In this document: piece after piece, positions 36,498 through 49,196 of the stretch
Layout of the letters: every line of letters begins with the position of its first letter
How positions within the stretch are numbered: position 1 is the stretch's first letter
NCBI GenBank assembly: GCA_963921795.1
Contig: OY997658.1
Location: 32,346,933 to 32,410,932, forward strand
From: Nannobrachium achirus
Lineage: Eukaryota; Chordata; Actinopteri; Myctophiformes; Myctophidae
Reading direction: 5' to 3'
Length of the DNA stretch: 64,000 nt
Program-made: the position numbers and the translations under genes
The notes under the pieces: generated by a model
The model's database searches: none
Told to the model about the DNA's origin: nothing
What the model saw: only the letters and a program-made list of their open reading frames with translations

Positions 36498-36657
36498 GTG
36501 AAAGTGCGTGTGGTGTGTGCCATCCTGGCGGTGTGTGTCAGCAGGGACTGACTAAATAAGGTAAGGCTGCTAGGAAACTTATCAGCACCGGCCAGGAATA
36601 ATTACCCACACCACTGATACAGTCCCCCGTCATCTCTCTGCCACTGTACTATCACTG

Positions 36658-36804
<147 letters not shown>

Positions 36805-36864
36805 GGCACGCACATGCACGTGCTTGTATTACTAGCACGCTTGTACTACTAGCGCGTGCATAGA

Positions 36865-37174
<310 letters not shown>

Positions 37175-37276
37175 CAGCTGAGACAGGGATGTGTGTGAGA
37201 GATGAGACAGGACCTCAGTGTACTCTTACTGTCTCACTATCATCTGGCTGCAGAGCAGAGAAGCGGTAATTGTAGG

Positions 37277-37300
37277 TGTGTGTGTGTGTGTCTGTGTGTG

Positions 37301-37352
<52 letters not shown>

Positions 37353-37371
37353 TGTGTGTGTGTGCGCTGTG
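37277..37371. repeat. (TG)n(TGCG)n microsatellite
   Basis: TG then TGCG units, like that at 27099. Confidence 0.95.
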
Positions 37372-37649
37372 CGTGTGTGTTCTCTAGAGTGTTTGTTTAT
37401 CACCTGCTTCGGGCTGACCTCCGCAACTCCAGGCCCCCCCCACCCTTCTTTTCTGGGCATCGGAATAAAATTATCCCAGCATCTAACCCTCAATACACCA
37501 TCTAGGATTGCCGAGTCGTAATCTATCTCGTCGGTTCATCTAGGTCAAGCTGTCTTTGGGCTCCAAATAGAGAGGTGTTTGGGTGCGTTGGCTGTTGTCG
37601 TTCCGATGCTGACCGGTGTCTAATGGTTGTGTCTTTGTGGTACGTAGAC

Positions 37650-38084
37650 CAAGGGTCTTCAACAGGGGGTCCGGAGTTACTCTGAGTTACTTCAGGGGGT
37701 CGTCCAAATCTTTGTGTGATAGAAACCTTTTTCTCGTTTTTTATATTAACCACTTGAACCCTATTGTTCATATTCTGAGAACTTTAGCCAAAAATAGCAG
37801 ATCTTGTGAGCTTGTAGATTGGCTATTTTCGGCAGAGGTTTGGTGTAGAGGGGGAAAAGAGCAGACTAAGTACAGAGTGAAAGGTCAAGTTTATTAAGTA
37901 TTGACGGTTCAAGTGGTTAAATATCTGAAAACACAAATTGACATGAATCCAAAATACACTGATGATTGTGCTGTCAAACGATGAAACTACCGGTATATGG
38001 AATCTATGTTAAGGTTGTGGGGGTCCCTGATTCATCTCTCTCTCAACTAAGGGGTCCTTGGCCTGAAAAAGTTGAAGACCCCTG
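37650..38084. mobile_element. hAT-type MITE, family C, carrying a nested family H element
   Basis: Starts CAAGGGTCTTCAACAGGGGG and ends AAGTTGAAGACCCCTG. It encloses a family H element (37746-37920, TTAACCACTTGAACCC ... GGTTCAAGTGGTTAA) with the palindrome at 37788-37835. No clear TSD. Confidence 0.8.
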
Positions 38085-38267
38085 ACTAATGGTTGGGGTC
38101 TGGGTGTCTTTGTGGTGCGTATAGACGTCGGTCACAGCGCTGGGGTCCATGTGGACTGCATGGGTGACATGAGAGCCACATACTTTTGGTTGCAACGTGT
38201 GTTCACTTTTGGACAAGGCTAATTTACAGTAGCGGATGGATGACGCATGAAATCGTGCCGTGACACT

Positions 38268-38269
<2 letters not shown>

Positions 38270-38356
<87 letters not shown>
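38270..38356. repeat. (GT)n microsatellite
   Basis: Pure GT run; a CA run follows at 38521-38576. Confidence 0.97.
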
Positions 38357-38357
<1 letters not shown>

Positions 38358-38520
38358 GTTGGCATGCACTTGGCATCACGAGTCAGAGTTGGCTCTTGGA
38401 CTCTCCTGCCATATTTTATATTTATCTCCTGTGCCTCTCCGATCCCAGCTCCTCTCTCTCCCTTTCTGGTGTTAATGGCGATGTGATGGGGTGAGGTAAC
38501 TCACAGTCACAGGCAGGCAC

Positions 38521-38538
38521 GCACACACACACACACAC

Positions 38539-38576
<38 letters not shown>
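38521..38576. repeat. (CA)n microsatellite
   Basis: CA run with one CG interruption. Confidence 0.95.
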
Positions 38577-38578
<2 letters not shown>

Positions 38579-38844
38579 GCGCCCGCGCTGGACGCACACT
38601 CTCTCTCTCCCTCTCTCTCTCAGATATAGAGACGTACAGTACTCACAGGACTTACATGCGCCTGATACCACAATTAACACGCAGGCCAGGGGAACTATTA
38701 ATAATTAAGCATGCAACGGCACGTGTATCAAAAGCAGGTTCACAGTACCTTGGTGTGTTCAAATGAGCTCAAATGATGTAATCCTTTTACATGACGTTGT
38801 TTGATTATCAGTCATTATTAGCCATTTTATTCTAAAGCTTAAAA

Positions 38845-39065
38845 TTGTGCAATACCACAAGCTCACAACATGTCGTGGATGATGCAACATGCTGTGAGCT
38901 TGTAGATCCGCTATTCTTGGCACGCGATCCGCTATGCAGTGTTTTTGGTTGAAATATCAGACTACCACTGAAACCCTGTATAATTAGCTGTACATCAAAT
39001 GATAAAAAATAATAGCCGATCTGCAAGCGTTTGAGCTTGTACTGTAGATCTGCTGCTTTTGCTGC
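38845..39065. repeat. Two adjacent copies of the recurrent palindrome
   Basis: 38850-38925 has CACAAGCTCACAACATGTCG and its inverse arm. 39010-39065 has ATAGCCGATCTGCAAGCG and AGCTTGTACTGTAGATCTGC. The carrier element's ends are not clear. Confidence 0.7.
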
Positions 39066-39266
39066 TTTTGAATTAGATTCCTGAAAAGTAACAGCTTTGG
39101 ACATTGCTCATTATAAGAACTTGCCTATACCACTGCCAAAATGTGTCTGCTGAAACAGAATCCGTTGTTCTTTCATTAGTACAAAAAGCTAAACATATTT
39201 TGTTTCAAATGACCAAACCTGTCTACCTATGACAGAAATGATACTCACTTAAAGCGATGGGTTAGC

Positions 39267-39886
39267 GAGAGAGGGCGAGATCATTTAGCGACCTACAACC
39301 GGGTCGCGACGTGGTCGGTAGTTTTCAACGACCGGGTCGCTAAATCGACCGACTGGGACGGTAAAACCACCGACCGGGACGCTAGAACCACCGACCGGGA
39401 CGCTAAAACCACCGACCGGGACGCTAAAACACCGACCGGGACGCTAATTCCACCGACCGGGACGCTAATCCAGCGACCGGGTAGGTAAATCCACCGACCG
39501 GTGGTCGCTTCCACCGACCACCGGGCTACTAACCCTAACCCTAACCCTAACCCTAACCCTAAACCTAACCTCAGTAACCTTACCTCAGTTAGGCTAACCT
39601 GCCACGCAACCTCCCGACCAGGTCGCTAAATCACCGACCGCGTCGCTAAATCACCGACCGCGCCGCTAAAGCGAGCGACCGGGTCGCTAAATCGACCGAC
39701 TGGGGTGCAAAATCTACCGACCTAAAACTGCAGGCAGGTCGGTAGATTTAGCGACCGGGTTGGTCGATTTAGCGGCGCGGTCTGTGATTTAGCGACCCGG
39801 TCGCTCGATTTAGCGACCCGGTCGCTGAAAACTACCGACCACGTCGCGACCCGGTTGTAGGTCGCTAAATGATCTCGCTCCTACTG
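39267..39886. mobile_element. Inverted/tandem-repeat element with telomere-like core and 8-bp TSD
   Basis: Long inverted ends (about 75 bp, GCGAGATCATTTAGCGACCT ... both sides) are flanked by exact GGGTTAGC duplications (39259-39266, 39887-39894). Inside are tandem 19-22 bp units (ACCGACCGGGACGCTAAA type) in one orientation on the left, a (CCCTAA)n core at about 39533-39570, and the units inverted on the right. No ORF of substance. The 8-bp TSD suggests hAT-like transposition, although the termini are atypical. Confidence 0.8.
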
Positions 39887-40194
39887 GGGTTAGCTCAACT
39901 CTTAAGGCAGTCTTGGGAGGTTCCGGGTATCTTCCTGGGTGCAGATTCAGATAATACGTAATAAAAAAGGCACAATCCGCAGTTCCGCACTCACCTAGAG
40001 TCTTTAGGAGTCTTTTTTTTTATAATATTAAAGCAGCAGCAGTAGTCAGTACCGTAGTCAGTACAACTGACAATGCCATCCCATAATGAGCAGCTAGTGA
40101 GGACCACTGATGTAAAGATAGGTGGAAAATGAGGGAAATGCTCCTTTAACAAAGGTTATCTTATCGACATGCATGGGAAGGAAATGGAGGAGAT

Positions 40195-40250
<56 letters not shown>
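40195..40250. repeat. (GA)n microsatellite
   Basis: Pure GA run; a shorter GA tract lies at 40357-40382. Confidence 0.96.
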
Positions 40251-40255
<5 letters not shown>

Positions 40256-40491
40256 GATGAGTCAGAGGAGAAAGGAACAGGATACTTCTTCTCGGAAGAA
40301 CAAGAAGCATGGGCTTTTTTCTTTCTCATTGTAGGACAGCTGTTGGTTCAAGGATGGAGAGAGAGAGAGAGCGAGAGAGAGATGTTGTAGGGAAGAACAG
40401 GTGGCAAGGTTCATGGTTCAGACCATGATGGCTTGCTGATGCCACGGGGCACGATCACATATCTGGCGTTGTTAAAGAGTTGCAATACTAC

Positions 40492-40627
40492 CCTCCATTT
40501 CGACATGTCGCCACTCCGACATTGACTTCTTATTGTCGGAGAGGCAACACTTCCATAGAGGTTAAGTTTAGGGTTAGGGTAAGAGATAGGGTTAGTGTCG
40601 GAAAGGAGACATGTCGGAATGGAGACA
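40492..40627. mobile_element. Small foldback MITE with telomere-like interior
   Basis: Ends CCTCCATTTCGACATGTC and, inverted, GTCTCCATTCCGACATGTC. The interior has TTTAGGGTTAGGGTAAGAGA. About 136 bp. No TSD resolved. Confidence 0.6.
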
Positions 40628-40639
40628 TGAGTTCAATAG

Positions 40640-40884
40640 TATTTTTTTGTTTTTGTTGTATTCTGAAGCCAATAATTTGAGGAAACTCTTTGTAGGCTCA
40701 TTGATTCTGGATGGAGACCCAAATGCCTTTGGATCTCCATCCGGGATCAATGGGGGAAAATTTCATTACACACATTTTTGGCTTAGGAATGCGACAAAAA
40801 GAAAAAATATTATTGAACTCAGGTGTCCATGGGGTGAGTAATCGATAGGAAAAAAACTTTTTGGGGGGTGAACTACTCCTTTAA
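40640..40884. mobile_element. MITE with TTAAAGGAGTAGTTCACC end, left-truncated
   Basis: The right end GGTGAACTACTCCTTTAA and the interior GGCTTAGGAATGCGACAAAA match the copies at 42631 and 47110. Confidence 0.65.
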
Positions 40885-40994
40885 CCCAGGTGTCAATTGT
40901 GTAGTCTCTCAGGGAGAACCAATTTCTTCTTGCCGAGTGCAAACAAGAGAGCTTTGAATTGCAAAACAGGCGCCTAATAACAACAGCTCTGCAT

Positions 40995-42475
40995 GGAGCG
41001 GTTGTTGTCTCCACCAGCCGAAGGCAGGGGTACAGTATTTTTTCGCCCCTGTCCGTGCGTCCGTCCGTCCGTCCGTCCTCCGAGTTTGTTACCAGCTAAT
41101 CTCCGGCGCCGTTGGCCCGGACGCTGCCAAAATGAGCACACACACTCCCTGGATGCCAATTCAGAACCTCTGCCCCACATTTTTCAAATGGCCCTGTTCT
41201 AGCGCCACCATGAGGCCGATGTTTGCAAAACACATTTCTGTACACTACTCCTACAGATTTTGCCCAAAAATCACGCAAATCGGTAGACAGCATCTCTACA
41301 GTCATGTGATCGATCTCGGATCTGTCTGATTGTCCATATTCCATCCTGATTGGCTGATATTGGCTTTCAAAGTTTGTAAGATTGGTCCATTTTGGACAAA
41401 ATGCCTCAAATCACAAATGCAGAGTGCAATTAACATGAAATCGCGCATACAGGTTCCCACTAGGCCGAGGAAGAAATGTCACTTTAAAGTTTTGAAATCA
41501 GCCTCATGGTATAACATGCCGATTTGTGGTTTTACCTATAACTCCACCGATCAGTTTCAAACTTTGTAAGCGCACTCCCTGGATGCCAATTCAGAACCTC
41601 TGCCCCACATTTTTCACATGGGCCTGTTCTAGCGCCACCAGGAGGCCAATTTGTGCTAAACTACCTTTTGGCCAGTACTCCTACAGATTTTGTCCAAAGA
41701 TCTCGGTAGACAGTATCTCTACATGGATCTCTCTGATTGTCCATATTCCATCCTGATTGGCTGAGATTGGCTTTCAAAGTTTGTAAGATTGGTCCGTTTT
41801 GGACAAATTGCCTCAAATCACAAACGAAGAGTGCAATTAACATGAAATCGCGCACACACGTTCCCACTAGGATGAGGAAGAAATGCCACTTCAATTTTTT
41901 TAAATCAGCCTCATGGTGGAGCTATAACAGGCCAATTCGTGGTTTTACCTATAACTCCACCGATCAGTTTCAAACTTTGTAAGCGCACTCCCTATAGGCC
42001 AAGGAAAAACCCTTTCCTTGCATTTTTCACATCAGCCTTTTATAGCGCCACCTGGAGGCCGACTTATGTAAGACACATTTTTGGATATTACTCCTTCAGA
42101 TTTTACCCAAAATGAACACAAATCAGTACACAGTATCTCCTCTACAGTCATATGATCAAGACGGATCTGTCCTGTATTAAATATTCCATCCTGATTGGCT
42201 AAGATTGGCCTCCAAACTTTGCAGGATTGATCCGTTTCAAACAAAATGCCTCAAATCAAACACAGCGTGCAATTGTAATGAAATTGTGCACGCACATTCG
42301 CAAAAGGCCAAGGAAGAAATTACACTACAAAATGTTCAAATCAGCCTCATGGTGGCGCCATGAAATGCCTAAGATTGGTGAAGAACACATGCCACCCTTT
42401 TTACATTGGCCTATTATGCCACCACCAGGACGTGTGGCTGGTGGAGACCTGTGCTCGGAAGAGCACTTCTTCTAG
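40995..42475 (+). mobile_element. Helitron-like element with three repeated units of about 430 bp
   Basis: The head is TCTCCACCAGCCGAAGGC, then (GTCC)n. Three successive related units (about 41130-41570, 41570-41985, 41985-42400) each carry AGCGCCACC, GATTTTGCCCAAA-like, TCCATCCTGATTGGCT and AATGCCTCAAATCA. It ends with a hairpin, GTGCTC-GGAA-GAGCAC, and TTCTTCTAG followed by T, which fits a Helitron 3' end (hairpin plus CTAG). No Rep/helicase ORF. Confidence 0.55.
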
Positions 42476-42630
42476 TTGTGAATGTGCAGGAACCAACCCG
42501 GGAGACCTACTGACTGCTACACTGCAAGTGTAATGAGGTTTTTGCTCCCGACTATATGCTGCCTATGGGCAGAAAGAAATACACCCTGTGGGAGATGGTT
42601 GTCTGTAAACACATTTCAAGGACCTCCGAC

Positions 42631-43426
42631 TTAAAGGATTACTTTAGTTCACCCCCAAAATTCATGGATATTTTTTAGTTTTTGTTGCATTCCTAAGCCA
42701 ATTAAATCATTTGAGGACCAGCAGTTGTTCCCTATGGAGACACAAAGAGCCTGATTTGTTCTCTATGGCAGGGGTTCCCAAACTTTTTTGTCTCAGGGCA
42801 CCCCATAAATATTTATTTAATCCGAGGCACCCCTACGATATCATTTTCACTCCCAGCACCTTATATTTATAGCATATCATCGTTGTCGGGTGGAAACCTT
42901 GTATGTCCGTTCGTTTTGTATTTATCATCTATAAAATGATCTAAACGATCTAAACGATCTACAAGCATACAACGCCTCGCGATGCGAGGCGTTGTGTGCT
43001 TGTAGATCGGCTGTTTTCACTAGTTTTGTGCGACAGAGGTTTCTGCCTGACAGTGACGATATTTTAGTGATTATGTTGCGAGGAAAACTTTGAGATAAAC
43101 AGTCATTTTGGTTAGAACTGACAGAAAATAACTTTGTACTTCAAGTTTAAAATGACACTAAATATTTTTTCAAGTGTCCAAATAAATTCCAAATATTATC
43201 AAATTACCTCGCGGCACCCCTGGACTGCTGTCGCGGCACCCCAGGGTTCCCCGTCACCCACTTTGAAAACCCCTGCTCTATGGAGACACAAAGAGCCTGA
43301 TTTGTTCCCTATGGAGACACAAAGAGTATCCTCAAATTATTGGCTTAGGAATGCGACAAAGACCAAAAGTCTTCATGGGGTGAGTAATCGATAGAAAAAA
43401 GTCATTTTGGGAATGGACTATCCCGT
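42631..43426. mobile_element. TTAAAGG...CCC MITE, split by a nested hAT element
   Basis: The left end TTAAAGGATTACTTTAGTTC and the right end GGAATGGACTATCCC resemble 40640 and 47110. The middle is interrupted by the hAT-type element at 42769-43275. Confidence 0.65.
42769..43275. mobile_element. hAT-type MITE, family D, exact TSD, with nested family G
   Basis: Ends CAGGGGTTCCCAAACTTTTT and CACTTTGAAAACCCCTG. CTCTATGG flanks both sides (42761-42768, 43276-43283). Inside lies a family G element (42874-43063; ATATCATCGTTGTCGGGTGG ... CCTGACAGTGACGATAT) with a complete palindrome (42950-43020). Confidence 0.92.
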
Positions 43427-43618
43427 ATTTGGACCCCTTTTGAAAATATTTGGTGCCAGGGAACCCCTTACAAGATTTGCATTGTTAAAATGTTAAATTT
43501 TTTCAAACAGCCTTATATTTAAAGTGGTTAAACAGACTTTGAGGCTATATTAATTAACTCAATACATTTTGTTTGGGACCCCCTAGAATCCCCTCAAGGA
43601 CCCCTTGAGAACCACTGG
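43425..43618. mobile_element. hAT-type MITE fragment
   Basis: Ends CCCCTTGAGAACCACTG; the left part GTATTTGGACCCCTTTTGAA is diverged. It abuts the end of the MITE at 43426. Confidence 0.5.
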
Positions 43619-43835
43619 TGTGTAATATGTGTGTTTGAACCGCTGCTGGTGGAGGGATGGAGGGAGGGAGAGACGTCGGGTCGTGTTTCAACCGACATGC
43701 CATGACACCCGCTACTGTTGTAGTGTGACTCACAACCTCTCAGAGAATGGTACCTATTCCTGCATGCTCCTGTGAGAGGTGCTGCCGGGGTGCGTCACTG
43801 TGCCAAGTGGTCGGCTTTTATTTGATCGTTTTTGG

Positions 43836-44820
43836 CAGGGACGTGCAGAGAATGTTACAGAGGCAGGGGCTGACATTTCTAAAAGGACTTTTTGGTGAAA
43901 ATAGCAGACTTCCAAGCTCACAATATGTCGCGCTGCGACGCGTTGTGAGCTTGAAGGTCGGCCATTTTCTTTTTCTTTTAAAGAATATGTTTATTCAAAT
44001 TTTTAAACATGGAGGTCGGCTATTTTCGATGCTTGATTTTTACACAGAGAGGGCAATTCTTTCAACATAAGATGCCGCATTCAAGTTCAGGAGAGTTTGG
44101 ACGAGGCAATTCTATTGAACTAGAGGTTCGCGGCCCTTCGGGCCGCTCACATCTAGAGTCCACGCCCGCTTCTTTACTAAAAAACTTTTAAAAAAAAATA
44201 AAAAAAAAGTTTTTTGAAAAAAAAGTTAAAAAAAGAAAAAAAAAGAAAAAGAAAAAAAATTTGGGGGGGGGGGGACCTATTGTGGCGGAACTATTGTGCC
44301 GCAGCGCACGTTTCCGGTCGGACATATTTGACGGCCGGACGCACTGGAAAGAAGTGACTGTTATGCCTCTGCTATTTCTCTGCACTCACTGTGGAGGCAG
44401 CAGCAGCAGCACGCACATGCAAACACAGTGGTGTCAAATTTCACTCCACTTACTGCAACGCCCCCCTCTGTTGAAATTGGATCCGCCGGTCCCATAGCTG
44501 GGAATGAGCCAATGGAGGGCGGTCACCATGGCGACGGGGGGCGAATGATAGCGTTAGGGGCGGTATTCCTTACGTCCTAGGCGACTACCTATGAGTTGAA
44601 GTCGATGTAAAGGGGGCGTGAATGGGCTTGGAAGTGGGATGCGGCAATAGGAGGAATGTAATAATAGATGCTGCCTTCAGGTATGGCATGGAAAGAGGGC
44701 ATTTGCATTTCTTTCACCATAGTGAAAACTGCATTCATGGCCGGGAGAGAGCACTTTTTTCAGATGGATAAAATGGCAGGGGCTCAAGCCCCCTTTGATG
44801 TCTATGTGTGCACGTGCCTG
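43836..44820. mobile_element. hAT-type element, family E (CAGGGACGTGC ends), with internal insertion
   Basis: Termini CAGGGACGTGCAGAGAATG and GTGTGCACGTGCCTG. Flanks GTTTTTGG / ATTTTTGG match 7 of 8. Carries a palindrome (43895-43970) with altered but complementary arms (GACTTCCAAGC / GCTTGAAGGTC). Compared with the copy at 51177, about 550 bp (about 44119-44670) is inserted between TTGAAC and GCTGCC. Confidence 0.82.
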
Positions 44821-44999
44821 ATTTTTGGGGTGTGAGGTGGGGAGGCATTGTAGTCACAGCAGAGCCCCAGCCCCCAGTGCCCTATGGGCATTAACAGATA
44901 TTAACAGATGTTAAGATCATTTCCTAAACGCTAACGTCCACTTCCGGGGAGAATTTTACTGCTACAAAAACCAAACAACCACATACACTTAAACATTAT

Positions 45000-45370
45000 T
45001 TTATAGTTTATTTACATTTATTTTATGCATGTTTTATTATTATTATTTAAGGCCTAATATTTCTACAATTCCTACAAACCCCTGTGGATAAGCCAAACAT
45101 AAGTCATTTTGTGTATGAACATGAATATCAAAACTCGACTACTGTAACTCTCTCCTCACCGGCCTCCCGGCACGTGCACTAAATTTAAAAGAATGTCCAG
45201 TTCAACATTGAGGTGTCCACAGTGTTCAGGTGCCCACTGGACCTGCAGCCCATATTTAGTACACAATAGCGTCTGTCTTCTGCATGTCTACCTGATATAA
45301 TATTGCCCACACGCGTCTAACCCTGCAAAAACACTTAATGTTTCATTCACCCGCAAGTACACACAAGCAC
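45000..45370. other. Unassigned AT-rich sequence
   Basis: No gene or repeat family recognised. Contains a (TTA)n-like tract near 45035. Confidence 0.4.
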
Positions 45371-45371
45371 G

Positions 45372-45497
<126 letters not shown>

Positions 45498-46408
45498 TAG
45501 AGGCAAGGAGCAGAGCATCACACAATCCATTTAATAGGACACATTCATTCACACATCAGGCAGACATGTACAGAAGACAAGAAGCTACTAAATATCCATG
45601 CATGCTTGTTTATGTGCAGCAGACACGTCATGTGTCATGAGAATCATGTGAAATCCTCTGGTGTCTGTGCATGCCTAACATTTTAAAGCGTCTCTTGAAG
45701 GCAGCTTTTAACCGCACAGATTCACAGACCTTTGCTAGCCGGTCGGTGGAAATGAGGGTGTAAATTCTCCTCTGTACTGTGTTCCTCTAGTCTGCTACTG
45801 GTGCAGAACGTAAGCCAATAAGCCAGAGACATTTTCCCATCGCACATTTGAACTACATACCATATTCTCAATCTCAACTCTCAATTCCTATACCAAGCAA
45901 TCAACTCCAAAGCAAAGCTAGTTCTAAATGCTTTTGTTTGTTTTCTACCGGGCTGAGACAGTGTTGCCACATTTGACAGATTCTGTGAGCAAAACAACCG
46001 AACAGGTCTATGAAAACAAGCCCAAAAGAAGCGACCATTTTCACCACTTGAGCCCTATTACATCAGCTTTTTTTTTAAATAATCTTGAAAGCAAGACCAA
46101 AATAAGCAACTACACATCGGGAAACAAGCCATAAACAAAAGCAATCTGCAACTATGAATATATTTACAAGCGACTTTACAGGAAGACCTAAAGTCGCTTA
46201 TAATGAGCAGACCTGGCAACACGCTGGCAGACAGAGATCAGAGCAAAAACAATGTTCTTTCTGCCGACTAGAGTTATTAGTCTGTGCCAAATACTGTAAA
46301 TGCCACAGACTGCCAACCTTAATGAGTTGGAAAGAGGCTCTTGTAGTCTGTTTGGTGGAGAGACACCTTCACTGGGAGACACTCTCTTGTCTCAGAGAAC
46401 TGAGTTAA

Positions 46409-46621
46409 GGTGGTTGCACACTGCTGCGTTTTTCGGGTCGAATATCGGAGTGAATTTCGGAGCACGCAAAAAAAAAAATCAACCTCATGTTATGTCAGTC
46501 ACGTTTGCACACTGACGCCCGTTTCGCGCACCACTCGGTCCCTTGCTCTCTCTATCTCTCTCTCTCTCCTTGCCCTGAAAAACGCATTTCGCAACGAAAA
46601 ACGCAGCAGTGTGCAACCAGC
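46409..46621. mobile_element. MITE with TTAA flanks (GGTTGCACACTGCTGCG ends)
   Basis: Inverted ends of about 27 bp (TGGTTGCACACTGCTGCGTT) are flanked by TTAA on both sides (46405-46408, 46622-46625). A CT-rich tract lies inside. Non-coding. Confidence 0.82.
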
Positions 46622-47109
46622 TTAACACTGTACTTTGCCCACTTTGTCTACACCAAAGATTTTCACCAAAAATAGCCAACCTTTTAGATCTGCTCTTTTT
46701 GGCTAATGGTCCCCCATATGGACGCTGGGATTCAAGTGGTTAATACATGTAATTAATACATTTTATGTATAACGCACTTTACATTTGAAAGAAACTTTGT
46801 TGTTTTTTTTAAGAAGAAAAAAAGGTCTGACATTCATTCCACCTCTCTCTATCACATCCACCACATCTCCAGAGACAGGGCCAGGCCACAGGCTCTGTTC
46901 TACTCAGCTCTGTCCCCAGTGGTGTCACACCCAAGCACAGGCTGATCTTACAGCTGCAGTCTTGGGATTACTAATGAGGGACATTTGTGTTTTTAGTTTA
47001 CCGTATCTCCTTTTTTCAAAGACTTTTCTCAGCTTCTGTGACAACAGAGGTCTGTTCTGTACTTTGATTTATTTCCAGTTTTTTCCTCTTTTTATTTGTA
47101 AAAAAGTTC

Positions 47110-47285
47110 TTAAAGGGATAGTTCACCCCCAAAATGACTCACCCAGTGGAGACTTGAAATCATGGATATTTTTTGTTTTTGTCACATTCCTAAGACAATA
47201 GTTTGAGGAGACTCTTTGTGTCTCAATAGGGAACCACTGCTGGTCATCAAATTATTGGCTTAGAAATGCGAACAAAAAATGGTTG
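47110..47285. mobile_element. MITE with TTAAAGGGATAGTTCACC end, right-truncated
   Basis: Left end TTAAAGGGATAGTTCACCCC; shared CACATTCCTAAGACAATA and TTGGCTTAGAAATGCGA blocks. Confidence 0.65.
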
Positions 47286-48012
47286 GTCAGGAAGGGCAGG
47301 GGTATTGTTTATCCTGAATCCTTTGCCGCAAAATAGGGATTTATATCTGGCAAAAGAACATACAGTATATTGGAACGTGCTTGAGCCCTACATACAGATG
47401 TACACAACGAATAATGAAAATTGCAGGTCTACAAGCTCACAATGCAGCAATTTTGCTGTTTCAGAACATTTATTTACAAATATTTAGAAAATGTTCACCG
47501 ATAATGCCGAAATTATACCAGGTTTAAAGTGGTTAAAGTGAATGTCTTTTATGTGTATGATTGATTACACTCTGTACCGTACGTCAGTGGTTCACAACCA
47601 CTGGGTTCCAGGGGGTCCCCAAGCTGATTGACCACTATTAACCACTACTTTATAATTCAGCTAACCAAAAATGTTGTCTAATCTTGACATTTTTTACACA
47701 AATCTCTCATCCCTGGCCAAATGAGTTTATTTGGGGCGGTTGCTAGGGTTTTGTGGTTCTAACTGGAGCCACAAACCACCAGGAAACGAGGGTTGCAATC
47801 AATTATCCAGTGTTATTTTCCAGATAATGAAGATAAATGATGACATGGATTTGTGACATGATGAGTGCCATGGTTCTAAAATAAGACAGAAACAAACAAA
47901 TGACTATATCTTGCCAAAATCAAAACTTAAAGCTGTCCTTTAAATCGTTTTATATACATTAAAGTAATGTAATCATTTGAATAATAAATAGCCAAGCGCT
48001 TACTTCATAAAC

Positions 48013-48441
48013 CATGGGTCTTCAACAGAGGGTCCGGGACCTCAGAGTTACAACAGGGGGTCCTCCAAATCTTTGAGTGATAGAACGTTTTTTTTCTCCT
48101 TTTTTATATTAACCACTTGAACCCTAGTGTCCATATTCTGTGAACTTTAAACAAAAATAGCTGCAAAGCGTTGTGAGCTTGTAGATCGGCTATTTTTAGC
48201 AAAGAGCTTTGGTGTAGAGGGGAAAAAGAGCAGACTAAGTACAGAGTCAAAGATCAAGTTTATTAAATATTGACGGTTCAAGTGGTTAAATATCTGAAAA
48301 TACAAATTGATATGAATCCAAAATACACTGATGATTGTGGTGTCAAACGATGAAACTATATGGTTGTGGGGGTCCCTGCTTCATCTCTCTCTCTCAACTA
48401 AGGGGTCCTTGCCCTTGGCCTGAAAACGTTCAAGACCCATG
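48013..48441. mobile_element. hAT-type MITE, family C, exact TSD, with nested family H
   Basis: Ends CATGGGTCTTCAACAGAGGG and GTTCAAGACCCATG. TCATAAAC flanks both sides (48005-48012, 48442-48449). It encloses family H (48109-48289) with the palindrome at about 48150-48200. The arrangement is identical to 37650, so H entered C before the copies spread. Confidence 0.93.
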
Positions 48442-48784
48442 TCATAAACAAAATGGATCACAGAACATGCATGCTGGAGAGGCACTGTCGTATGTTAAGC
48501 TGCATGAGCAGGCAGTTACCTGAGCCGTTCCAGACGTGCCAGCGCTGCTTTCAATAAACCATTGAGTCCTTAAAATAGTGTCCATAGGCATGTGGCTTTA
48601 ACTGTGGCTGTAAATAGATGCACATGGACAGTGGGGGCTGAGAAAAGAGAACTGCTGTGAGTCCATTTCTAGATTGTGTTCCTCCACACAGCATGTTTTT
48701 AAATACAGTCAGTGAAAATAGATCTCAACAACACCTTACAGTATGTCTTGTACTGTACCATTGACTGGCTGTTATGAGTTGTTG

Positions 48785-49188
48785 AATGTCACCAATTACA
48801 TTTACTCAAATACTCTTCTTTTACTTTACTTGAGCATTTACATTTTTGTATATTTTATACTTCTACAGTACTTAACTACATCTCAGTGACACATATTGTA
48901 ATTTTTACTCCACTACAATTATTAATAACTATTTATACACAGATTTAGATTATTAATACAAAATATACATTAACCATCTCTCCACGCTCACAATGAGAGC
49001 CTGTAGATGAGCTATTCTCGAGACACGTTTTGAAAAATTGCTTTTACTTTGTTACTGTAAGTATATTTTGATGCCAATATATTTTATACGTTTAATTGAG
49101 TACAATTTTGAATACAGGCCAAGTATTTCTACATTGAGTTATGGCTACTTTTACTGAAGAGTCATCAAGAGTGCTTCTTCCACCACAG
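48785..49188. mobile_element. AAGTACATTTACT-family MITE, diverged copy
   Basis: ACATTTACTCAAATACTCTT ... TTTTATACTTCTACAG ... CTTCTTCCACCACAG, matching the element at 6825. A remnant palindrome lies at 48980-49022. Confidence 0.6.
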
Positions 49189-49196
49189 GTTAATAC

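Noticed and set aside
39533-39570. A true telomere or chromosome end
   Set aside because: Only about six imperfect CCCTAA units, inside a 620-bp element bounded by target duplications, in mid-sequence.
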